Notes: generated by a model from the letters alone, not told the origin. A stretch of 40,485 nucleotides of DNA from Collinsella aerofaciens (GCF_028206995.1 NZ_JAQLFL010000014.1:1-40485), one strand, 5' to 3'. Shown: positions 30,268 to 37,814, counted from the first letter of the stretch. Numbers and translations: made by a program.

Positions 30268-30705
30268 TTAGTCTCGTGGGGCTTTGGAGCCACCCTGAAT
30301 TATTTCCAGAAACGACCTTTTGGGAATTACGACCCTGCGACCGCAATAGGGGCAGTTGTTTATAGGTACGACCCTCCATCCTCTATCGCAGCCGTCGTCG
30401 GGTATGCGTACCTTGCCGAGCGGTACATCCGCTCCGCAAACGGAGCAGGTGAAGTGTCCCGCCTGCGGGCTGTTGACGTTCTCGCATACGCCTGGGTCAG
30501 TCAAACCCGCAAGCACACTTGCCGTGTCCATATCGGTAAAGGGCATCTCGTCTGCAATGGTCTCCTCGATGATGCCGGCGATGGATGCGTGACCAGTTGG
30601 GATGCCCGCCGCTCCATGCAGGCGAGAGTTATAGCGCAGCCTCGCGGCGAACGATATTTGGGAGTCACAATCAGGTAAGGGCATGGGCGATTCGTAGATA
30701 TTCAT
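30268..30705 (-). CDS. Zinc-ribbon protein
   Basis: This 145-residue protein starts at ATG 30705; an upstream in-frame ATG at 30750 would place the CCCC hairpin inside the coding region and has no ribosome site. The C-terminal ribbon is FTCSVCGADVPLGK and NNCPYCGRRVVIPK. The N-terminal part (FAARLRYNSRLHGAAGIPTG; IIEETIADEMPFTDMDTASV) is unknown. It is first in the run of five coupled genes down to 28172. Confidence 0.72.
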   Translation of the reverse strand: MNIYESPMPLPDCDSQISFAARLRYNSRLHGAAGIPTGHASIAGIIEETIADEMPFTDMDTASVLAGLTDPGVCENVNSPQAGHFTCSVCGADVPLGKVRIPDDGCDRGWRVVPINNCPYCGRRVVIPKRSFLEIIQGGSKAPRD

Positions 30706-30727
30706 TTCGGCTTCATCCCGTCCATCG

Positions 30728-30746
30728 GAGCGTTTGGGGAACACTC
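30728..30746 (-). promoter_or_regulatory. UACCCCAAG-loop hairpin, copy E (variant)
   Basis: GAGTG, loop TTCCCCAAA, CGCTC (one G-U pair), directly after an ATCATAACTATAGTTAA stretch like that before copy D. It lies before the 30268 gene. It is weaker than the other copies: the ACAGGA segment is absent. Confidence 0.4.
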
Positions 30747-30843
30747 TCATTAACTATAGTTATGATAACTAATCAAAGTCATGGTTATCGACAGAGCGTA
30801 AACCAATTAGAACTATGACGGGGTGCCGAACCCTTGAAAGCGG

Positions 30844-31836
30844 CTACCGAGTGTCTCGCTGTTGAAACTCGTTCGCCCACCACGGCTTATCGACCGAACT
30901 TCCATGGGAGCATGGAAAGGACCGGTAGACTTCAAGCTCCCACTGTCTGCGATCCGACTTAGCCACGGCATCCAGAATCAGACCGGTAGCAAGCGACAGG
31001 GCGCAGAGGAACATCAACGCGACAGTGAGAATCGCGGTCGGGAAACGAGGCACGAGACCGGTCGAAATAAACTCGCGAACGACGGGAATGCCCAGAACCA
31101 GTCCCGTCGCGAAAAACACAAACGCGACCAGGGAAAAGAACTTCAGAGGGCGATAGTCCTTGAAAAGGGTGCCGACCGTGGTAATAACCTTGATGCCATC
31201 GCCCAAGGTATCCAGCTTCGATTGCGATCCCTCGGGTCGATCTCGATAGTCAACCGGAATGCTTTGGATGCGCCAACGGCGGTCGACGGCGTGTATAGAT
31301 AGCTCGGTCTCGATCTGGAAACCCTCGGAGAGGACGGGAAACGTCTTCACAAAGGGCTCGGACATGGCTCGGTACCCCGTCATGACGTCGGGATATCCGT
31401 ATCCGTAAATCCATTTGATCATACCGCGGACCAGGTTGTTTCCAAACCCATGGAACGCCCGTCCATTCGCTCTAGCATATGTCCCGTTGGAGAGCCTATC
31501 GCCGACCACCATATCGGCTTTTCCGTCAAGAATCGGCTCGCAAAGCGATTTAGCCGCCTCGGCCGGATAGGTATCGTCGCCGTCCACCATGAGGTAGCAG
31601 GCGGCATTGATATCCCGAAACATCTGGCGGCAGACATTTCCCTTGCCTCGACGCGGCTCATAGCGAACGGTCGCCCCATGCTTCATCGCAATCGCGGCGG
31701 TCGCATCGGTCGAGTCGTTATCGTAAACGTAGACCGTCGCCTCGGGCATCTCGCGGTGGAAATCATCGACCACCTTGCCGATGGTCAGTGCCTCGTTATA
31801 GCATGGAATGATGACCGCAATCTCGTCTTGATTCAC
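30844..31836 (-). CDS. GT2 family glycosyltransferase with C-terminal membrane helices
   Basis: This 330-residue protein starts at GTG 31836 behind AGAGGGAAG. The GT-A core shows IAVIIPCYNEALTIGKVVDD, the nucleotide-binding YVYDNDSTDATA, the DxD-like YLMVDGDDTYPAEA and the acceptor region DVMTGYRAMS..F. Two transmembrane helices follow (FFSLVAFVFFATGLVLGIPV; AILTVALMFLCALSLATGLI). This plan is that of polyprenyl-phosphate sugar transferases of the DPM/ArnC/GtrB group. Together with the GT-C-like protein at 8770 it could modify a cell-surface polymer or protein. The final 40 residues are basic and cytoplasmic. Confidence 0.85.
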   Translation of the reverse strand: MNQDEIAVIIPCYNEALTIGKVVDDFHREMPEATVYVYDNDSTDATAAIAMKHGATVRYEPRRGKGNVCRQMFRDINAACYLMVDGDDTYPAEAAKSLCEPILDGKADMVVGDRLSNGTYARANGRAFHGFGNNLVRGMIKWIYGYGYPDVMTGYRAMSEPFVKTFPVLSEGFQIETELSIHAVDRRWRIQSIPVDYRDRPEGSQSKLDTLGDGIKVITTVGTLFKDYRPLKFFSLVAFVFFATGLVLGIPVVREFISTGLVPRFPTAILTVALMFLCALSLATGLILDAVAKSDRRQWELEVYRSFPCSHGSSVDKPWWANEFQQRDTR

Positions 31837-31852
31837 CAGCCACTTCCCTCTA

Positions 31853-32080
31853 CTAGATATCGAGATAGATGCACGGAGCGTCACATGCGCCGCCCGACCG
31901 GTTCGCAAGGCGAATCCGGCCGCACTCTTCGCCAACAACCTCGGCCCTGGCTATAGAGGGCGGCAGGCGAAATAAATCCTCGTGGTCGATAAAGGCCGCG
32001 CACGTCACCCACCCGCCTTCTCGGATGATCACGAGTTCGCTCACATTAGTTTTTTCACGGCAATACTGGATAACGGTCAT
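31853..32080 (-). CDS. Small unknown protein
   Basis: This 75-residue protein (MTVIQYCREKTNVSELVIIR, EGGWVTCAAFIDHEDLFRLP) starts at the A of the preceding stop's following base (TAA then ATG), so translation is coupled to the 32081 frame. It is strand-rich with a late Cys pair (GGACDAPCIYLDI). No family is recognised. It lies 16 bases before the GT2 gene. Confidence 0.6.
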   Translation of the reverse strand: MTVIQYCREKTNVSELVIIREGGWVTCAAFIDHEDLFRLPPSIARAEVVGEECGRIRLANRSGGACDAPCIYLDI

Positions 32081-32335
32081 TTATCTATCCTTCCGAAAAT
32101 TTCGCCCGCAGATCGGGCAATAGTTGATAGGAATCCAAGCGCGGTCGATATCGTTATCGTGGGACATCGTCAAATGCACCCCGTGCTGGTCGCTGACATC
32201 GAGCGCAAGGTCTACCCCCTCGATCAGGGCCATATCGCCGCAGACGGTTTCGATATCGTTGAGGAGTTTCGGGTGGTATGGGGAACACCATGGGCAATAA
32301 CCGAGGGAAATACACTTCTTTCCATAGAGATAAAT
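32081..32335 (-). CDS. Zinc-ribbon protein without a standard start codon
   Basis: The frame encodes IYLYGKKCISLGYCPWC, a mixed middle (DLALDVSDQHGVHLTMSHDN) and WIPINYCPICGRNFRKDR-stop, a clear zinc-ribbon protein of the local type. Upstream it is closed by the in-frame TGA that ends the 32348 gene, and the only codon able to start before the first Cys is ATT at 32335. The first ATG (32233) would lose the first Cys pair. So it starts at ATT, is read through or re-initiated from the preceding gene, or is a remnant. The next gene follows with no gap. Confidence 0.5.
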   Translation of the reverse strand: MYLYGKKCISLGYCPWCSPYHPKLLNDIETVCGDMALIEGVDLALDVSDQHGVHLTMSHDNDIDRAWIPINYCPICGRNFRKDR

Positions 32336-32347
32336 GGCGGTGCCCGA

Positions 32348-32662
32348 TCAGATGCCGAAAACGGCACCGCATGTAGGACAGTTCGCGGCGAACCGGACGT
32401 GATATGGGATGCCCGTCCCGCAATTCGAGCAGGCGGAATGACCGTTCCTCGACACAACCGTCGCAATCGGTCGCGCAATATATGCCGCCAGCAGCTCATA
32501 GCAGCTGCGCTGGCTCATCGGGTCGAAATCGTCATCGCAAGTTTCCTGCAGAATATCCTCTAGGGCACGAGGTGCCGAACTCGATTCGGACTCTTCCTTC
32601 AGGACATCGGCAAGTTCGAATCGATCGCTATCGGAAATATCGACAGCAGTCAGTTGGCTCAT
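32348..32662 (-). CDS. Zinc-ribbon protein
   Basis: This 104-residue protein has an acidic N-terminal two thirds (ADVLKEESESSSAPRALEDI) and a C-terminal ribbon SACSNCGTGIPY and NCPTCGAVFGI. Same class as 29638 and 30268. It is first in the transcript leading through 32081 and 31853 to the GT2 gene. The C-terminal ribbon is followed, in the same frame, by the next zinc-ribbon frame after one TGA. Confidence 0.68.
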   Translation of the reverse strand: MSQLTAVDISDSDRFELADVLKEESESSSAPRALEDILQETCDDDFDPMSQRSCYELLAAYIARPIATVVSRNGHSACSNCGTGIPYHVRFAANCPTCGAVFGI

Positions 32663-32885
32663 ATTAGACCACCAATCTAGTAGGGGTAACTTAGTTCGCC
32701 GACACGCTCGGCGCGATGGACTCTATGGCGTGTCGAGAAACCACTGTTTGTAGGGATAAATGGGGAGAACAGTGAAGTTCGAACAGAGTCCACCGCGCTG
32801 GGCGTGTCAACCCATCTCTAATGAAGGGGCTGCGGTGCCGCCTCTCGCTCAATACGTGAATCACACACAGAAAGGAGGAAAAAAG

Positions 32886-33005
32886 GTGCCAAGGAAGGTC
32901 GGGAAAGACGGAAAAACCCGATGGAAAAGGAGAATCAATATCCAAGATGATCGAGACGGCACCGCGGCCCCTTCACCAGCCAAGGGCAAAGAAGCAGGGC
33001 AATAG
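32886..33005 (+). CDS. Possible 39-residue basic peptide
   Basis: GTG at 32886 follows AAAGGAGG by seven bases, one of the best ribosome sites in the window. The peptide (MPRKVGKDGKTRWKRRINIQ, then DDRDGTAAPSPAKGKEAGQ) is strongly basic. It runs antisense to the small membrane frame at 32935-33063. No family is recognised; expression is uncertain. Confidence 0.35.
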   Translation: MPRKVGKDGKTRWKRRINIQDDRDGTAAPSPAKGKEAGQ

Positions 33006-33063
33006 CGGCGGCGTAGCAGGTTATAACCGCCGCCAAAAAGAGAAGCAACCCTAGCAGAGACAT
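32935..33063 (-). CDS. Possible 42-residue hydrophobic peptide
   Basis: ATG 33063 lies four bases after the stop of the IHF gene, with GGAG eight bases upstream. The peptide (MSLLGLLLFLAAVITCYAAA, IALLLCPWLVKGPRCRLDHL) has a single long membrane segment and a basic end. It may be a small membrane protein of the parA transcript. It overlaps the antisense basic frame at 32886-33005. Confidence 0.4.
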   Translation of the reverse strand: MSLLGLLLFLAAVITCYAAAIALLLCPWLVKGPRCRLDHLGY

Positions 33064-33066
33064 GGT

Positions 33067-33393
33067 TTAGACTCCGCGCTTCGGGAGGTTCTCGATGATG
33101 TATTCGCGCTGGCGGCAACCGAGTCCCTTGACTCGACGGGTCGGTGAAACGCCGGCTTCCGTCATGAGCTGGGTCGCCTTTGCCTTGCCGACGCCAGGGA
33201 CGGCAATCAGCAGGCGAACTACGGGAATACGCCAGTATTTCGGGTCGGCAGATGCCTTCTCGAAGCTGACGGTCCCCTCGCGGATAAGATCGAGCAACGC
33301 CTTGCGTTCCTTGCGGGCTGCCGCAGCCTTCTCCAAGTTCTTACGGCGCTGCTCATCTGTCATAACAGGCAAGGTGTTAACGGAATCAGCCAT
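33067..33393 (-). CDS. Integration host factor, actinobacterial type (mIHF)
   Basis: This 108-residue protein matches the actinobacterial IHF family: an N-terminal basic helix (EQRRKNLEKAAAARKERKAL) and the helix-two-turn-helix IAVPGVGKAKATQLMTEAG, then TRRVKGLGCRQREYI. It bends or compacts DNA, here probably assisting partition, replication or transfer. The family is confined to actinobacteria and gives the host clue. I start at ATG 33393; an ATG at 33411 overlapping the preceding gene is possible. Confidence 0.88.
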   Translation of the reverse strand: MADSVNTLPVMTDEQRRKNLEKAAAARKERKALLDLIREGTVSFEKASADPKYWRIPVVRLLIAVPGVGKAKATQLMTEAGVSPTRRVKGLGCRQREYIIENLPKRGV

Positions 33394-33397
33394 AGAG

Positions 33398-33688
33398 TCA
33401 CTCACTTTCATTGTCGAATAGTTCTTCATATTGCTCGGGGGCTAACTCGCAGATAATCGACTTGATTTCAGAACGGTTTTTACGCGAGACCGTGATAAAG
33501 GCCCGGAACGGCTCATCGGGGTCATCTGGATTCGGGCTGGTGGCAACCGCGAGCAGCTGCCCCGCATGGCGAAGGGTCTTGGCGATAGTCTTCATCCCCT
33601 TCGGAATCAGGGAATCTTTCGGCTCCAAGACGCGCTCGACCTGCCATTCGCGATCGATTGCCTCATCAATATCTTCGTTCTCGTCCAT
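33398..33688 (-). CDS. Unknown acidic protein of the partition operon
   Basis: This 96-residue protein (MDENEDIDEAIDREWQVERV; GMKTIAKTLRHAGQLLAVAT) is acidic at both ends with a mixed centre. No family is recognised. It lies one base after the partner of ParA and just before mIHF, so it belongs to the same transcript. Confidence 0.65.
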   Translation of the reverse strand: MDENEDIDEAIDREWQVERVLEPKDSLIPKGMKTIAKTLRHAGQLLAVATSPNPDDPDEPFRAFITVSRKNRSEIKSIICELAPEQYEELFDNESE

Positions 33689-34051
33689 CTAGATACCTTC
33701 CCTATCGAGTTCATCGAGCGCCTGGATGACGATATCGGTCGCAATCGCCCAGAGGTCGCGCATGCGGATGTGGTGAGTGACGGCAGCGACCTTCATGCGG
33801 TCCACCGCCTTCGAGTCGATCTTGAAGGAGACCTGGGTCTGTCGCGGGAAATCAGCCGCCGCATACTCCTTCGAGTAGGCGGCCTTGATTGCGGTCGCCA
33901 TCCCCTTCACGCACTCGTCACCGAAGGGATATGGGCCGGTCGGCTTGACGGTCTCAGACGTGCGCGGAGTCGCGCGACCGGAACGGCGGTTCAGCATGGC
34001 GCGTTTCGCATCCGCGGTGAGGTCCATGCGGTTCTTCGCTGATGCAGCCAT
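33689..34051 (-). CDS. Ribbon-helix-helix partner of ParA (ParB-like centromere binder)
   Basis: This 120-residue protein has a basic, disordered N-terminus (TADAKRAMLNRRSGRATPRT), of the sort that stimulates ParA ATPase, and a C-terminal ribbon-helix-helix: QTQVSFKIDSKAVDRMKVAA, then IRMRDLWAIATDIVIQALDE. This is the plan of small centromere-binding proteins (ParG/ParR-like) in type Ib partition systems. It starts two bases after the parA stop. The centromere site is probably in the repeat-rich region 35000-35070. Confidence 0.75.
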   Translation of the reverse strand: MAASAKNRMDLTADAKRAMLNRRSGRATPRTSETVKPTGPYPFGDECVKGMATAIKAAYSKEYAAADFPRQTQVSFKIDSKAVDRMKVAAVTHHIRMRDLWAIATDIVIQALDELDREGI

Positions 34052-34053
34052 GG

Positions 34054-34854
34054 CTACTCGCCACCCAGATACTCGTCCACGAACTTGCGGAACTCGGCCA
34101 CGGCGGCATCGTTGGGACGGAAGCCGAATAGCGGCTCCTTATTGTTCGCCGCATCCTCAATCGCCTTATGCTTCATCGGGCGTGCCGCATAGAGCTTTGT
34201 ATGGCCGAGTTCGGCGATGGCGGGGAGCTGTTCATCGGCGGCACGGGAAGCGACCTCGTCCCTGCTGTACTTGTTGAGCAGGATGCCGTCGATTTTGAGA
34301 TCGGGATTGAATGCGTAATCGACCTTGATGGACTCGACGAGGTCGTAGACGTTGCCGAAGCCGTTAATCGAGAACATCGACGGCTCGGTGACGATAATGA
34401 CGTCATCCGCCGCGACGAGCGCGTTCAAAGTGGAGAGACCGAGAGACGGAGGGCAGTCGATGACGATGTAGTCGTAGACATCCATCGCCGGCTCCAAGGC
34501 ACGCTTAAGGCGAAGCTCGCGACCGAGACCCTGGGAGAGTACCGAGTCGAGGTCCTTCATCGCGATATCGCCCGCGATGATGTCGCATCCGTCCATGAAC
34601 TGCACGCAGTCGGACAGAGGCATCTTTGGCTTCTCGAGCAGGTTGAACACCGTGAGAGCATCGGGGGCGGTCTCGGCCTTCACCCACGTCGTGATGTTCG
34701 CCTGCGCATCCATGTCGATCAGGAGGACATTGAGACCGCGCTCGGCCATGCCCTCGCAGAGAGCCTTGCTGGCAGTGGTCTTCCCCACTCCACCCTTGTT
34801 GTTGATTACTGCAATAGTCCTTGCGACCTGCGCCACGCCATCGGCACCCATCAT
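34054..34854 (-). CDS. parA: ParA-family partition ATPase
   Basis: This 266-residue protein has the deviant Walker A IAVINNKGGVGKTTASKAL, Walker A' NVLLIDMDAQANIT, and Walker B YDYIVIDCPPSLG. It lacks a long N-terminal DNA-binding domain, as in small type Ib ParA proteins. It segregates plasmid copies on the nucleoid together with the RHH protein. The start is ATG 34854 behind GGGAG. The 5' leader of about 130 bases contains the shared UACCCCAAG hairpin, a six-codon leader frame (MTWRHL) and a promoter near 35020-35050. Confidence 0.95.
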   Translation of the reverse strand: MMGADGVAQVARTIAVINNKGGVGKTTASKALCEGMAERGLNVLLIDMDAQANITTWVKAETAPDALTVFNLLEKPKMPLSDCVQFMDGCDIIAGDIAMKDLDSVLSQGLGRELRLKRALEPAMDVYDYIVIDCPPSLGLSTLNALVAADDVIIVTEPSMFSINGFGNVYDLVESIKVDYAFNPDLKIDGILLNKYSRDEVASRAADEQLPAIAELGHTKLYAARPMKHKAIEDAANNKEPLFGFRPNDAAVAEFRKFVDEYLGGE

Positions 34855-34986
34855 CGGACTCCCTTCGGTTTCATGCGACCCCGAACGAAATCACAGACAA
34901 TGGATAGCCCGAGTAGCGGCCAGAATACTGCCCGCTACCATGCGATATTTATAGATGTCGCCAAGTCATCTTCCTGTCCGTCATAC

Positions 34987-35003
34987 AGCGCTTGGGGTAC
35001 GCT
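34987..35003 (-). promoter_or_regulatory. UACCCCAAG-loop hairpin, copy D (parA leader)
   Basis: AGCG, loop TACCCCAAG, CGCT, followed by GACAGGAAGATGACT. The AGGA leads into ATG ACT TGG CGA CAT CTA TAA, a six-codon frame, about 100 bases before parA. Confidence 0.6.
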
Positions 35004-35009
35004 TTTGAC

Positions 35010-35060
35010 TTAACTATATGATAACATGCTATCGGCATAATGCAAGCATTATCTTATGTT
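35010..35060 (-). promoter_or_regulatory. parA promoter and repeat region
   Basis: Minus-strand TTGCAT, 16 bases, TATCAT, then TATAGTTAA. The stretch is built of GCATAATGC-like and CTATCGGCATA elements. CTATCGGCATA recurs near 38305 and a related CTATCGGCGTTATGC near 37070, so a regulator or centromere protein may bind at several places. Confidence 0.5.
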
Positions 35061-35107
35061 TGTCGGCACGTCGATTTTTGATTACCTAGTCGATTCGCAA
35101 GTAAAAG

Positions 35108-35142
35108 CAAAGTCCCCTGCGGCTAGGATGGCCGCGGGGGAC
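35108..35142 (-). terminator. Terminator of the flotillin operon
   Basis: GTCCCC(C)GCGGC/GCCGC(A)GGGGAC stem followed on the minus strand by TTTGCTTTTACTT. Confidence 0.75.
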
Positions 35143-35174
35143 GAATAAGGGGTCAGGCTCTACCGCCCGCTAAC

Positions 35175-35552
35175 TCAGAAGAAGATGAACCAGATCGTTC
35201 CCACCAATAAGGAGATATACCCTACAGCCGTCACGAATAGATCAATTAGTGCGAGGCAGGCTACCGTGTTGGCCTGCGCGGTGCCATATGGCGTCATATT
35301 CGATGCGAACCCATGCACGGGATAGATCGCGCAGGAAAGGCAGATGGATTCGAGACCCACCTTCAACAACGGGTTCACGCCTACCAACTCCCGAGGATAC
35401 AACGACCCCATCAGGATGGAAATGCCCATAAGCGCCATCCAAAGCAGAAATACGCCGACCTTGAAGGCCCTAGCGTCCTCCATCCATGTCAGAGGAACCG
35501 CGCAGCCAAAAATATCGAGCAGCAGGGCCGAGGCTATCAAAGAGACAGCCAT
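35175..35552 (-). CDS. Four-helix membrane protein coupled to flotillin
   Basis: This 125-residue protein has four hydrophobic helices (VSLIASALLLDIFGCAVPL; FLLWMALMGISILMGSL; a central segment near ICLSCAIYPVHGF; LFVTAVGYISLLVGTIWFIF). Its ATG overlaps the flotillin stop by one base. No family is recognised; its position recalls NfeD-type partners of flotillins, but the NfeD domain is not seen. Confidence 0.65.
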   Translation of the reverse strand: MAVSLIASALLLDIFGCAVPLTWMEDARAFKVGVFLLWMALMGISILMGSLYPRELVGVNPLLKVGLESICLSCAIYPVHGFASNMTPYGTAQANTVACLALIDLFVTAVGYISLLVGTIWFIFF

Positions 35553-36940
35553 CAGTCTGCCAGACTCTCGGCGGAACCGGCATCCATATCGGATTTTGCC
35601 AGCAGGCCGCTTAAAAGCGACGGCAGGTCGACCCCAGTACTGTCCTTCAGACCGGATGCGACCTGGTCGACAATCGTGGTGGTCTCCTTCACGAGTTTCT
35701 GAGCGTTGCCCGATCCGTACATCTTGATTGAGTCGACTGCAGTAAGGGGCTTCGCGACCTCCTCTGCGACCTTGGGCATGATGTCGATGTAGCGGTTCGC
35801 GAGGAGGTAGGGGTTCTCCATGCCGTTGTAGGCCTCGGCCTGGGCCTTCACGCCAGCGGCGATACCCTCTCCCCTGCTCTTCTCGGACGCACCGTCGGCC
35901 TCGCCCTTCAGGCGCGTAGCCTCGGCCTCGGCCGTGGCCTTAGCCTTGATGCCCTCGGCATCCTTCTGGGCGGAATACAGCTCGGCATCGGAGGCGTTCT
36001 GGCGCTCGATGCGGGCGGCCTCGGCCTGCTTCGTGCGCTTGTAGAGGTCGGCCTCGGCCGCCTGCTCGGCTGCATAGCGGTCGGCCTCGGCCTGCTTCTT
36101 CACAGTCGCGTTCAGCTCGCGCTCCCTCACGTCCGCCTGGCGCTCGGCGAGCTCGACTTTCTTGGTCTCCGCAGCGATCTCTGCCTCCTGCTGGGCAATG
36201 TAGAGCTCGCGTTGCTTCTCGGCCGTCACGGTGGCCTTCACCATATCGGCCTCGGCTGCGGCCTTATCGGCGAGCTTCTTTAGCTCGGCCTTCTTCAGGT
36301 CGAGTTGGTTCTGGCGCTCTGCCACTTCCTGATCGGCCTGAATCTGGGCGAGCTCGGCCTCCTTCTTGATTTCCGCCGCCTGGTCGGCACCCATGGAGCG
36401 GATGATGCCCTGGGAATCGGAGAAGTCCTGGACGTTGAAAGTGCGCAACTCGAGACCGAGGTTGGCAAGGTCGTCCTTGGAGCCGTCGAACACCTTGGCG
36501 TTGAAGCTCTCGCGGTCGCGCATGAGCTCCTTCAGGTCCATCTGGCCGATGACCTCGCGCATCTTGCCGAGCATGACCTCGGTTACCTGACGGGTCATCT
36601 CCTCCTTGTCCATGTTCAGGTAGTTCTTGGAGGCAGTCTCGATCAGTTCGGAGGTCTGCCCGATCTGAAAATTCGCCACGGCGCAGGCGTGAATCAGGAT
36701 AGCGTCTTGGGTCGGGATGTCGTTCTCGGTCGCGAGCTGGACCTGCACGGCACCGAGGGCGAGCATATCGACACGCTGGAAGCCGGGGATGACAAAGGTT
36801 CCCTTGCCGGAGACACTGCGCATCTTGCCCGCGCCCGAAACTATCATCAACTTATCGGGCGGACACTTTCGCCAGCACGACTCGAAGACGCAGACCACGA
36901 TCACCACGACCAGGGCAATCGGCAGCAAATCACTGAGCAT
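35552..36940 (-). CDS. Flotillin-like SPFH protein
   Basis: This 462-residue protein starts at ATG 36940, eight bases after AGGAG. It has one N-terminal helix (LLPIALVVVIVVCVFESCW), then the SPFH domain (CPPDKLMIVSGAG; GKGTFVIPGFQRVDMLALGA; NLGLELRTFNVQDFSDSQG), then about 180 residues of Ala/Glu/Lys heptads (KTKQAEAARIERQNASDAEL-type) and the C-terminal NPYLLANRYIDIMPKVAEEV segment typical of flotillins. Such proteins form membrane microdomain scaffolds. Flotillins are usually chromosomal, so its presence on a mobile element is notable. Confidence 0.9.
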   Translation of the reverse strand: MLSDLLPIALVVVIVVCVFESCWRKCPPDKLMIVSGAGKMRSVSGKGTFVIPGFQRVDMLALGAVQVQLATENDIPTQDAILIHACAVANFQIGQTSELIETASKNYLNMDKEEMTRQVTEVMLGKMREVIGQMDLKELMRDRESFNAKVFDGSKDDLANLGLELRTFNVQDFSDSQGIIRSMGADQAAEIKKEAELAQIQADQEVAERQNQLDLKKAELKKLADKAAAEADMVKATVTAEKQRELYIAQQEAEIAAETKKVELAERQADVRERELNATVKKQAEADRYAAEQAAEADLYKRTKQAEAARIERQNASDAELYSAQKDAEGIKAKATAEAEATRLKGEADGASEKSRGEGIAAGVKAQAEAYNGMENPYLLANRYIDIMPKVAEEVAKPLTAVDSIKMYGSGNAQKLVKETTTIVDQVASGLKDSTGVDLPSLLSGLLAKSDMDAGSAESLAD

Positions 36941-36987
36941 ATTATTATCTCCTGTCTCTTTCGGGCGTTCGGGTGCGCCCTTATGAA

Positions 36988-37021
36988 AATAGCCGTGGAT
37001 GCCGATTTGCATCCACGGCTA
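36988..37021 (-). terminator. Terminator before the flotillin operon
   Basis: ATAGCCGTGGATGC/GCATCCACGGCTAT, a 14 bp perfect stem with TTTTC on the minus strand. It ends the 37105 transcript. Confidence 0.88.
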
Positions 37022-37104
37022 TAAGGATAGCTTATTATCGGCAGGGCGATAATTATCAATCGGTACTATCGGCGTTATGCTATGACAGTCCAACACGGGA
37101 AGGA

Positions 37105-37278
37105 CTATGTCAGGAGCTCGACCAGTCGGGCAATCGTCACAACCAGCGTGCCGATACAGGCAAGAATGCCACATACGGCGGCAAAGGCCCACGCACGCCA
37201 TAGGATCTCGACCTGCTCGGAGCGACTGCGGGTGCCACTACCATTCAACGTATCGCGAAGTTTATCAATAAAGGGCAT
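37105..37278 (-). CDS. Small membrane protein
   Basis: This 57-residue protein starts at ATG 37278 behind AAGGAAGG. It has a polar N-terminus (MPFIDKLRDTLNGSGTRSRS) and one long helix (WAFAAVCGILACIGTLVVTI). No family is recognised. It overlaps the end of a 30-codon frame upstream, suggesting coupling. Confidence 0.6.
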   Translation of the reverse strand: MPFIDKLRDTLNGSGTRSRSEQVEILWRAWAFAAVCGILACIGTLVVTIARLVELLT

Positions 37279-37357
37279 TTAGTCCTTCCTTAAAGATGAA
37301 CGAGAATACGGATTCGATAGGTGCCTGACCGCTCGCCGAGGCCTTGCCAAATCGCAT
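37265..37357 (-). CDS. Possible 30-residue peptide upstream of the small membrane protein
   Basis: ATG 37357 follows GGAGG by three bases. The peptide (MRFGKASASGQAPIESVFSF, then IFKEGLNALY) ends inside the next gene, an arrangement that would couple translation. The function and reality are uncertain. Confidence 0.35.
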   Translation of the reverse strand: MRFGKASASGQAPIESVFSFIFKEGLNALY

Positions 37358-37370
37358 CGACCTCCCGACC

Positions 37371-37793
37371 TTAAAACGGGATATCTTCATCAAAGGTATC
37401 GACTACGGGCGGCATCGGTGCCTGAGGGGCGGCGGGCGCCTGCGCGGGCTGGGCTGCTCCCTGGCGCTGACCCAAGAACTCGATTTCATCGACAATCAAG
37501 TCAAGTTTGGAATGGCGCTGACCGTCCTTGTCCCATGTCGCGTAGCGGAGCTTGCCCGCGATAGCGACCTTCTGCCCCTTCGCGAGAAAATTCAAGAGAG
37601 CCTCTGCTCGCTTCCCGAACATGGTGCAGTCGATGAAGTTGCCGCGCTCATCCCACTCGCCCGTCTGCCTGTTGCGCACCGAGGTGTTGAAGGCCAAGGT
37701 GAATGAGAGGAGCTGTGTGCCCCCCGCCGTGACTCGCAATTCGGGATCGCGCGTCAGGCGACCCGTCAGGGAAACGTTATTGATGTCAGACAT
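37371..37793 (-). CDS. ssb: Single-stranded DNA-binding protein
   Basis: This 140-residue protein has an intact OB-fold (NNVSLTGRLTRDPELRVTAG; GEWDERGNFIDCTMFGKRAE; KVAIAGKLRYATWDKDGQRH), an Ala/Pro/Gln linker and the acidic protein-interaction tip ending DEDIPF. It coats single-stranded DNA in replication and after conjugative entry. This full-length copy contrasts with the frameshifted, tail-less copy at 23985. Confidence 0.96.
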   Translation of the reverse strand: MSDINNVSLTGRLTRDPELRVTAGGTQLLSFTLAFNTSVRNRQTGEWDERGNFIDCTMFGKRAEALLNFLAKGQKVAIAGKLRYATWDKDGQRHSKLDLIVDEIEFLGQRQGAAQPAQAPAAPQAPMPPVVDTFDEDIPF

Positions 37794-37814
37794 GTCGGTT
37801 CCTTTCTGGAAACG

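Noticed and set aside
33040..33062. CTCTGCTAGGG complementarity to the CRISPR repeat, considered as anti-repeat
   Set aside because: Only one block pairs; the upper stem is absent and the segment is the start of a small membrane-peptide frame.
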